From Succiniclasticum ruminis DSM 9236 (GTDB lineage Bacteria; Bacillota; Negativicutes; Acidaminococcales; Acidaminococcaceae): a DNA stretch of 64,000 bases. The position numbers were made by a program, and so were the translations under genes. This document shows positions 57,865 through 64,000 of the stretch, piece by piece. The stretch spans positions 62,001 through 126,000 of the forward strand of contig NZ_FONL01000001.1 in assembly GCF_900112895.1 (NCBI RefSeq), read 5' to 3'. Under the pieces are notes generated by a model. It was not told the DNA's origin, searched no databases, and was given only the letters and a program-made list of their open reading frames with translations. The first letter of the stretch is position 1. Each line of letters starts with the position of its first letter.

Positions 57865-60351
57865 TTATTTTACCACAATATTTACCAGTCTGCCGGGAAC
57901 CGCGATTACCTTGCGCACGGTCCCTTCACCGATCAGGGATTTGATCCGCTCATCGGCCAGGGCGACTTTTTCCAGTTCCTCTTTGGATGCTTCGGACGGG
58001 ACCACCAGACGGCCACGCACTTTGCCGTTGATCTGCAGAACGATTTCCACATTGTCAACTTTCAGCGCCGATTCATCGTAAGCCGGCCAGGACTGGTCGT
58101 GTACGCTGGTGTTTTCATCGATTACGCCATGCCACAGTTCTTCCGTAACATGGGGAACAAAGGGAGCCAGCAACAGCAACAGGTCCTTCACGGTTTCGTA
58201 AACCAGGCCTGCATTGCATTCCTGCTTGCCGTCCTTATAGGCGTACATGGCATTCACCAGTTCCATGAGTGAGCTGATAGCCGTGTTGAAGTTGAAACGC
58301 TGCTCCACGTCTTCCGTAACTTTCTTAATGGAAGCATTTAATGCACGGCGCAGTTCCTTATCCGCTTCATCCAGACCTGCAGCGTCATAAGAGGTAACTT
58401 TCTGCGCCACAACATCTTTGTAATGCCAGATGATACGCCATACGCGGTTAATAAAACGGAAGCTGCCTTCCACGCCGGAATCGCTCCAGTCCAGCTCACG
58501 TTCCGGGGGAGCGGCGAACAGGATGAAGAGGCGGGCCGTGTCGGCGCCGTATTTTTCCAGAATCTCTTCCGGGGATACCACGTTGCCCAGCGATTTGCTC
58601 ATCTTGGCCCCGTCTTTGATTACCATGCCCTGGGTCAGCAGGTTGGTAAAGGGTTCGTCGTAGTCCACCATGCCGGCATCCCGCAGCACTTTCAGGAAGA
58701 AACGGGAGTACAGCAGATGGAGGATAGCGTGTTCGATCCCGCCGATGTACTGGTCAACCGGGCCCCAATAGGCATTGGCTTCCTTGGCAAAGGGAGCCTT
58801 GTCATTCTTCGGGTCGGTGTAACGCAGGAAGTACCAGGAAGAACACAGGAAGGTGTCCATGGTGTCCGTCTCACGGGTAGCGTCCGCGCCGCATTTCGGG
58901 CACTTGCAATGCAGGAAGCTCTCGCTGGTAGCCAGCGGGGACTTGGCGCCTGCATCAAATTTCACGTCTTCCGGCAGCAGTACCGGCAGGTCTTCTTCCG
59001 GTACCAGCACTTCGCCGCAGTTGGGGCAGTAAATGATGGGAATGGGAGCGCCCCAGTAACGCTGACGGGAAATCAGCCAGTCGCGGAGGCGGTAGTTAAC
59101 GCGGCGTTTGCCTGCGCCGATGCGTTCGATCTCATCGCTGACGGCGGACATGGCTTCCGTGTTGGTCATGCCGTCGAACTTGCCGCTGTTCACCATGATG
59201 CCGTCTTCTTCGTAGGCATCCGTCATATCTTCCAGCTTCAGTTCTTTGTCTTTGGGCTGGATAACCAGAATCTTGGGAATATTATATTTGGCAGCAAACT
59301 GCCAGTCACGGGAATCGTGGGTGGGCACGCCCATAACCGCACCGGTACCGTAATCAAACAGCACGTAGTTGGTAATCCAGATCTGTACCTTGTGCCCTGT
59401 CAGGGGATGCACGCAGTCAAAGCCCGTGTACATGCCCAGCTTTTCGCTGGTGCTGGAGGTACGCTCGATATCGCTGGTGTTGCGTACTTTATCGCAGAAC
59501 TCACGCAGCTCCGCCTCACGGGGATTGCCCTGCAGCATTTTTTCCACAATCGGATGCTCCGGCGGAACGACCACAAAGGTTACGCCCTGGATGGTGTCCG
59601 GACGGGTGGTGTAAACCGGCAGCTTTTCGTTCAGTGCCGGCACGTCAAAACTGAATTCCAGGCCTTCGCTGCGGCCAATCCAGTTTTCCTGCATTACCTT
59701 AACGCGTTCCGGCCAGCCGGGAATCTTTTCCAGATCCTTCAGCAGCTCGTCCGCGTAATCGGTAATCTTGAAGAACCACTGGCTCAGCTGTTTCTTGTGT
59801 ACTTCATGTTTGCAGCGCCAGCATTTTCCGTCTTCTACCTGCTCGTTGGCCAGCACCGTGTTGCAGTGGTCGCACCAGTTTACGGAAGAATTCTTCTTCA
59901 CCGCCAGGCCGCGTTTGTAGAACAATTCGAAGAACCATTCCGTCCATTTGTAATAATCCGGCTTACAGGTAATGGCTTCCCGGTTCCAGTCGTAGGAAAG
60001 ACCCAGCTGTTTTAACTGGCGGGTCATGTTTTCAATATTTTCCAGCGTCCATTTCTTGGGAGGGATCCCATGCTCGATGGCTGCATTTTCCGCCGGCATG
60101 CCAAAGGAGTCAAAGCCCATGGGGTGCAATACATTAAAGCCCCGCATGGTACGGAAACGGGCAACCACGTCGCCAATGGAATAGTTGCGCACGTGGCCCA
60201 TATGCAGATTGCCGGAGGGATACGGGAACATCTCCAACACATAGGATTTGGGTTTGGCCGTATCAATCTCGCGTTTAAAGGTGTCGTGCTCTTCCCAGTA
60301 CTGCTGCCATTTCTTTTCTATGGCATGGGGAGCATATTTTTCTTCCATCAT
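57865..60351 (-). CDS. leuS: Leucyl-tRNA synthetase
   Basis: Class I synthetase that charges tRNA-Leu. The 828 residues have the HIGH motif in [19 protein letters not shown], the CP1 editing domain ([29 protein letters not shown]), a zinc-like [15 protein letters not shown] insert and KMSKS in [14 protein letters not shown]. The start is ATG 60351 after GGGAGG. No T-box leader is present; a consensus-like promoter lies at 60462-60490. Confidence 0.98.
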   Translation of the reverse strand: MMEEKYAPHAIEKKWQQYWEEHDTFKREIDTAKPKSYVLEMFPYPSGNLHMGHVRNYSIGDVVARFRTMRGFNVLHPMGFDSFGMPAENAAIEHGIPPKKWTLENIENMTRQLKQLGLSYDWNREAITCKPDYYKWTEWFFELFYKRGLAVKKNSSVNWCDHCNTVLANEQVEDGKCWRCKHEVHKKQLSQWFFKITDYADELLKDLEKIPGWPERVKVMQENWIGRSEGLEFSFDVPALNEKLPVYTTRPDTIQGVTFVVVPPEHPIVEKMLQGNPREAELREFCDKVRNTSDIERTSSTSEKLGMYTGFDCVHPLTGHKVQIWITNYVLFDYGTGAVMGVPTHDSRDWQFAAKYNIPKILVIQPKDKELKLEDMTDAYEEDGIMVNSGKFDGMTNTEAMSAVSDEIERIGAGKRRVNYRLRDWLISRQRYWGAPIPIIYCPNCGEVLVPEEDLPVLLPEDVKFDAGAKSPLATSESFLHCKCPKCGADATRETDTMDTFLCSSWYFLRYTDPKNDKAPFAKEANAYWGPVDQYIGGIEHAILHLLYSRFFLKVLRDAGMVDYDEPFTNLLTQGMVIKDGAKMSKSLGNVVSPEEILEKYGADTARLFILFAAPPERELDWSDSGVEGSFRFINRVWRIIWHYKDVVAQKVTSYDAAGLDEADKELRRALNASIKKVTEDVEQRFNFNTAISSLMELVNAMYAYKDGKQECNAGLVYETVKDLLLLLAPFVPHVTEELWHGVIDENTSVHDQSWPAYDESALKVDNVEIVLQINGKVRGRLVVPSEASKEELEKVALADERIKSLIGEGTVRKVIAVPGRLVNIVVK

Positions 60352-60461
60352 ATTTATAACCTCCCGGGTTTAAGTAACTAATTAAAAATTTTTTCATCCG
60401 TCCCATGGCTTTGTTCCATCATATCCTGATGAATATTCCTGAACATCGCTGTAACTATTAA

Positions 60462-60490
60462 ATTATACAACTCTACACAGTATTCGTCAA
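60462..60490 (-). promoter_or_regulatory. Promoter of leuS
   Basis: On the minus strand: TTGACG, a 17-bp spacer, then TATAAT, about 110 bp upstream of the start codon. Confidence 0.8.
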
Positions 60491-60624
60491 TTTTAATAAT
60501 ATTGAAAGAAAAAAATCCGTCCGGTTCACAGCGGAAATTCCGAAATCTGTCAACACTCCGGTAACGATTTCATGTATAATAGTAATCAGATAAACACCTA
60601 AACGCTGCCGTGTTGGCGAACGAA

Positions 60625-60633
60625 TGCTATAAT
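60625..60633 (+). promoter_or_regulatory. Possible extended -10 promoter of the secreted-protein gene
   Basis: TGCTATAAT on the plus strand, 47 bp before the start codon, with no matching -35. A second TATAAT at 60575-60580 is an alternative. Confidence 0.45.
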
Positions 60634-60679
60634 ACTAACTGCCTGATCTAACTGCTGCGGGAAAAGGAGGGACTCTCTT

Positions 60680-61597
60680 ATGAAACACCTTTTTGCTGTC
60701 ATCGCCTGTTCATTGTTGCTTATCCTTTCCATGGCTGTGGAAGCCGGTCCCCGAGAGGACGCTGCGGCAGCGGAACTGGCAAAACTGGGATTTCCCGGCG
60801 TTTATGTCACAAAGACCAGCTACGGCAATTACAATCACCGTTTTGTAGCCTTTACCACAAAAGGCTGTATTACCGCGGATCTCCGCAATGGACGGGCGGC
60901 TCTTCTGGAAAACGCGGACGAAGTCGTGCCGAAGCTGCTTGATCAGCAAAAAAATCCCGGTGACTGCCTGAGCATCCTGCACTTTGCCGTTCCCAATGAT
61001 ACCCGTGATAAGGACGTAAACGCGGGCTGGTGGGAAGGGACCACCCATCATTTCCATGTGTACGCCCTGTATTCCATAGCAAAAGCAGGATATATTGTAG
61101 ATGAAGGTCTTTTCACCGCTTCCGGTGCGAATGCGACCCACTATCATGACTATCTCTATGAAAAGAAAAACTGCGAACTGGTAATTAATACGCTGGACGA
61201 ACTGAATTTCCTCATCCGGAACGGTGACTTTTCCCCTGCTGATGTGAAGCCCGAAGCGGATTTCACTTCCGAACAGGCGATGGAGCGGGTCCGCACCTTC
61301 TATTACAACCTGAATCATAAGTATTATGACGAAGCCTACAACATGTTTTCCGAAGCATGGAAAAGCCAGGTCGGCTTTAACGGATGGCAGTCCGGCTTCG
61401 CGACCACGGTCAGCCAGGAAGTCAGGGTGCTGAACTGCGACAGATCCGGCGGGGTCTGCCGTGTTTATTTCCAGCTGCATGCCGTGGACAATATTGACGG
61501 AAAGCTGGTCCACAGCCTGTTTGAGGGCCACTGGGATGTATTCCGTGTAAACGGACGGGCCGTGCTGGGCAATCCCCTGGTCCGGAAGATAAACTAA
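60680..61597 (+). CDS. Secreted protein of unknown function
   Basis: The 305 residues start with a signal peptide (MKHLFAVIACSLLLILSMAVEA, cleavage probably after EA-G). The rest appears to have two parts: residues 25-185, rich in aromatic and His residues (GWWEGTTHHFHVYALYSIAKAGYIVDE, NATHYHDYLYEKKN), and a C-terminal part (200-305, ERVRTFYYNLNHKYYDEAYNMFSEAWKSQVGFNGWQSGF) that resembles an NTF2-like fold. I do not recognise the family. It starts after AAAAGGAGG and ends at a shared terminator. Confidence 0.8.
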   Translation: MKHLFAVIACSLLLILSMAVEAGPREDAAAAELAKLGFPGVYVTKTSYGNYNHRFVAFTTKGCITADLRNGRAALLENADEVVPKLLDQQKNPGDCLSILHFAVPNDTRDKDVNAGWWEGTTHHFHVYALYSIAKAGYIVDEGLFTASGANATHYHDYLYEKKNCELVINTLDELNFLIRNGDFSPADVKPEADFTSEQAMERVRTFYYNLNHKYYDEAYNMFSEAWKSQVGFNGWQSGFATTVSQEVRVLNCDRSGGVCRVYFQLHAVDNIDGKLVHSLFEGHWDVFRVNGRAVLGNPLVRKIN

Positions 61598-61626
61598 AAA
61601 ATAATATACACAGGCATTCAAGGAAA

Positions 61627-61656
61627 AACGCCCACCCTGTTTACAGGATGGGCGTT
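61627..61656. terminator. Bidirectional terminator between convergent genes
   Basis: AACGCCCACCCTG / CAGGATGGGCGTT with one mismatch and a 4-nt loop. T5 follows on the minus strand and TCCGTTTTT on the plus strand. The phosphatase stop codon falls inside it. Confidence 0.88.
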
Positions 61657-62111
61657 CCGTTTTTAATTATAAATTGCAACAATCCCCTGCATCCTTTAAC
61701 CACATCGTCATAGGTCTCATCAAAATTCCCCGTGTACCAGGGGTCCGCCACTTCCCGGTTTTCCCCGGCAAAACGTAACAGCCTTGTTATTTTTTTATCC
61801 GGGTCACCGCCAAACAGCCGCAGCATATCACGGATGTTTTCCGCATCCATGGCAACCAGGTAATCATAGGCGGCATAATCTTCTTTTGTTAACAGCGTGG
61901 CCCTGCGTTTTGCAAAAGGGATTCCCATCTGCCGCAGTTTGGCTTTCGTGCCGTAATGGGTATCATTTCCCAATTCATCCCGCCGTGCTGCTTTGGAATC
62001 AATCACAAACATTTTTTCCAGACCGGCCCTGCGCACCATATCTTTCATGACAAACTCCGCCATGGGCGAACGGCAGATGTTACCATGGCAGACAAACAAG
62101 ATATTAATCAT
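61641..62111 (-). CDS. Low-molecular-weight protein tyrosine phosphatase
   Basis: A 156-residue LMW-PTP. The P-loop CHGNICRS (CX5R) is at residues 8-15 and the general-acid Asp is in VADPWYTGNFDETYDDV. Such enzymes often control tyrosine phosphorylation in surface polysaccharide synthesis, or remove arginine phosphate (YwlE). YwlE-type specificity depends on a Thr in the P-loop, and here that position is Ile as in tyrosine-type enzymes, and no mcsB is near. No kinase gene is adjacent. Confidence 0.92.
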   Translation of the reverse strand: MINILFVCHGNICRSPMAEFVMKDMVRRAGLEKMFVIDSKAARRDELGNDTHYGTKAKLRQMGIPFAKRRATLLTKEDYAAYDYLVAMDAENIRDMLRLFGGDPDKKITRLLRFAGENREVADPWYTGNFDETYDDVVKGCRGLLQFIIKNGTPIL

Positions 62112-62438
62112 CGGGTACAGTTTCCTTTCCGCAAAAAAGTTAAAATGCTGAAAAATTTATTTCATTCTCCGCAAATCAAATTAATTTTAACAGACTTCGC
62201 AGATAATTGTATCGCAAACCCGTTAAAACATCCAGTGCTAATTCGCATAAAAAACTGTAAACACTTTTCACTTTTTTTGTAACATTTTAAAAAAAATCAA
62301 AAAAACACTACAGATTTTGGTACCCCTTGCGGAGATAGTAAGTAGAGGGGTAATTTTTTTGCAAATTGTGGTTTCGTTTTTTTCGTCTCACGGGATTATA
62401 AAAGTGAACCAGAATACTTTTAGGAGGACCATATACCA
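62112..62438. other. Intergenic region phosphatase / primase
   Basis: A 327-bp, very AT-rich spacer between divergent genes. Apart from the leader hairpin at 62321-62352 and the primase ribosome-binding site (TTTAGGAGGACC), I see no gene, tRNA or clear attachment site. Confidence 0.6.
62321..62352 (+). promoter_or_regulatory. Hairpin plus T7 in the primase leader
   Basis: TACCCC / GGGGTA arms around a 20-nt loop that includes GCGGAGATAGTAAGTAG, followed by ATTTTTTTG, 87 nt before the primase start. It could be an attenuator or replication-control element. Confidence 0.5.
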
Positions 62439-63950
62439 ATGAACCAAACCCAGATCAAGCACCTGATGAACCTGCCCTGCACCAATCCGGGCAACGCGGA
62501 ACGGCTCCACGCCCTGATTGGCGGCGATTGGAAATTTGTTCCGCAGATCAACCGGTGGATGCACTGGAACGGACAGCGCTGGCAGGAAGAAACCGGCGCG
62601 GCGCTCCGCAACGCATCGGTGAACGCCTGCCGGCAGCTGGCTTCCGCCATTCGCAGCCTGCCCCAGACATTGGACCCGACAGAACAAAAGCACCGCGCTT
62701 ACGTTTTGGACTGGCTGCGAAAATCGGAATCCCTGCACAGTTTTAAAGATACCGTAAACTACTGGCAGGGCAGCAACGCAACGGACTTTGCAGCGTTTGA
62801 CGCGAATCCGTTTCTGCTGAATGTTCAGAACGGCACGATGAACCTGGCCACCGGTACGTTGCAGCCGTTTGACAAAAACGATCTGCTGACAAAAATCTGC
62901 GCCGCAAGTTATGAGGAAAATGCTGTCACAAACGAATCTTTTTCTGATTTCAGCGAAGAGAAACCAGTTGCAATAGAAGAAACAAAAGATACTATTTCTC
63001 CGGAAAAAAACAGCTGTTTTGAAAACAGGACACAGGAAACAACCCAAAACGATTCCTCTCAAAACCTCTGGCTGCAGACCGTCAGCACCATCCTGCCCGA
63101 TCCGGCGGTCCGCCGCTGGATGCAGAAGTTTATGGGCTACTGCCTCACCGGCAGCACGGAAGAAGAAAAGTTCGTCATTGCCTGCGGACCCGGCGGCAGC
63201 GGCAAGGGCACGTTCTTTGAAACCATTGCGGCTGCCATCAGCGATTACAAGTCCACCCTGTCCATCGACACGCTGCTGGCTAACGCCTGCGTGACAGACG
63301 GGCAGCGCCCTACCCCGGAATTCGCCAAACTGCCCGGCAAGCGGTATGTACTATCCAGCGAAAGCAATGCCAACCGCCGTCTGGACGAAGCAAAGGTAAA
63401 ACTCCTCACCGGCGGCGATACGCTGACGGCCCGGCATCTTAACGCAGAGCCGTTTGAGTTCCGCCCTGCTTTCAAACTGATCCTACAGACCAACCATCTG
63501 CCTGCCATTGCCGACGCCATGGACAAAGGTATCCGCCGCCGTCTGGTGATCGTTCCTTTTACAGCGCAAATTAAAAACCGGGACACCAGGTTAAAACAGA
63601 AACTGCTGCAGCCGGAAAACCTGAACGCCTGCCTTGCCTGGTGCGTGGAAGGCGCAAAACTCTGGTTCGCAGAAGGACTGGACAACGATGTGCCGGACGA
63701 AGTGGCCAAAGCCGCTGCTTCCTATTATGAAGAAAGCGATTTGCTGCAGCAGTGGCTGGACGAACGGACGGAACCCAGCCTGGGTTTTCTGAAATTCAGC
63801 CGGGCGCTGGAAGATTTCAACAACTGGTTGTCCAAAAACGGCAGCCACGGCTGGCAGCGCAAAAGTTTTACCGAAGCCATGCATCTGCACGGGAAAATGA
63901 AAATACGCCGGGCAACCGGTTTTGGTTATGACAATTTATGTTTGCGCTGA
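62439..63950 (+). CDS. D5/P4-type phage or plasmid primase-helicase
   Basis: The 503 residues resemble the C-terminal module of P4-family primases. A D5-N-like region (about 30-160, ending NVQNGTMNLATGTLQPFDKNDLLTK) is followed by an acidic low-complexity linker (160-210) and a superfamily 3 helicase with Walker A GPGGSGKG (250-257), sensor LQTNHLP (349-355) and GIRRRL (364-369). No N-terminal primase or Toprim domain is present, so it is probably helicase-like. Start ATG 62439 follows AGGAGG. It is the first gene of a region unlike the housekeeping genes to its left. Confidence 0.88.
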   Translation: MNQTQIKHLMNLPCTNPGNAERLHALIGGDWKFVPQINRWMHWNGQRWQEETGAALRNASVNACRQLASAIRSLPQTLDPTEQKHRAYVLDWLRKSESLHSFKDTVNYWQGSNATDFAAFDANPFLLNVQNGTMNLATGTLQPFDKNDLLTKICAASYEENAVTNESFSDFSEEKPVAIEETKDTISPEKNSCFENRTQETTQNDSSQNLWLQTVSTILPDPAVRRWMQKFMGYCLTGSTEEEKFVIACGPGGSGKGTFFETIAAAISDYKSTLSIDTLLANACVTDGQRPTPEFAKLPGKRYVLSSESNANRRLDEAKVKLLTGGDTLTARHLNAEPFEFRPAFKLILQTNHLPAIADAMDKGIRRRLVIVPFTAQIKNRDTRLKQKLLQPENLNACLAWCVEGAKLWFAEGLDNDVPDEVAKAAASYYEESDLLQQWLDERTEPSLGFLKFSRALEDFNNWLSKNGSHGWQRKSFTEAMHLHGKMKIRRATGFGYDNLCLR

Positions 63951-64000
63951 AACAGGCTGCCGTTTTGAAATTTGCCTGCGCGTTTTATGTGTTCAATATG

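Larger units (their letters stand above)
60352..60679. other. Divergent intergenic region leuS / secreted protein
   Basis: This 328-bp spacer holds the leuS promoter on the minus strand and two TATAAT elements on the plus strand (60575-60580 and 60628-60633). No leader RNA or gene is recognised. Confidence 0.6.

Noticed and set aside
60352-60460. T-box riboswitch before leuS (also checked before cysS and gltX)
   Set aside because: No T-box sequence (GGGTGGNACCGCG) or specifier stem is present; leuS has a short plain leader.

Overview
The window reads as chromosomal DNA of a low-to-mid GC Bacillota (Firmicutes). Gene order from ctsR down to the S10/spc ribosomal genes follows the Bacillus subtilis map (ctsR-clpC-radA-yacL-ispD-ispF-gltX-cysS-mrnC-rlmB-rae1-sigH-rpmG-secE-nusG-rplKAJL-rpoBC-L7Ae-rpsL-rpsG-fusA-tuf-rpsJ). 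The zinc forms of S14 and L33, the SigH-type sigma factor, a CarD protein, ThyX and an unusually long glutamine synthetase would fit Negativicutes (Acidaminococcus/Phascolarctobacterium-like). That assignment is inference from gene content, not a database result.

Positions 1-24294 (all minus strand) hold one run of translation and transcription genes: rpmG-secE-nusG-rplK-rplA-[L10 leader]-rplJ-rplL, then rpoB-rpoC, then an L7Ae-type protein with rpsL-rpsG-fusA-tuf, then rpsJ to rplF (cut by the window edge). Clear sigma-70-type promoters lie before rpmG, rpoB and the L7Ae gene, and terminators follow rplL, rpoC and tuf. Upstream is a five-gene tRNA cluster (Thr-Tyr-fMet-Thr-Met in transcription order) with its own promoter and terminator.

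Positions 25060-41133 (minus) hold pfkA paired with a solitary BrxF-like ATPase, sigH, then rae1, rlmB, thyX, mrnC, cysS, gltX, ispF, ispD, a PIN-TRAM membrane protein, carD with tandem promoters, radA, a ClpC variant and ctsR. The ClpC carries an N-terminal McsA-like zinc finger and lacks the middle domain. The mcsA, mcsB, disA and cysE genes expected at these places are absent.

Positions 41368-54373 start with a 187-bp nested palindrome, followed by pgi, comFC, recD2, a plus-strand SpeD-like gene that has lost the pyruvoyl-forming serine, a secreted protein, pyrR, rluD, lspA, an acyl-CoA dehydrogenase, a 634-residue glutamine synthetase with palindromes upstream, and holA. Positions 54438-60351 hold comEC, comEA (preceded by a long attenuator-like hairpin) and leuS. 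The right end has a secreted protein of unknown role, a low-molecular-weight protein tyrosine phosphatase and, on the plus strand, a D5/P4-type phage or plasmid primase-helicase that probably marks the edge of an integrated element running out of the window.

The most unusual items are the 187-bp palindrome, the rearranged ClpC, the orphan BrxF-like protein co-directional with pfkA, the serine-less SpeD-like protein under a perfect consensus promoter, and the hairpin in front of comEA.
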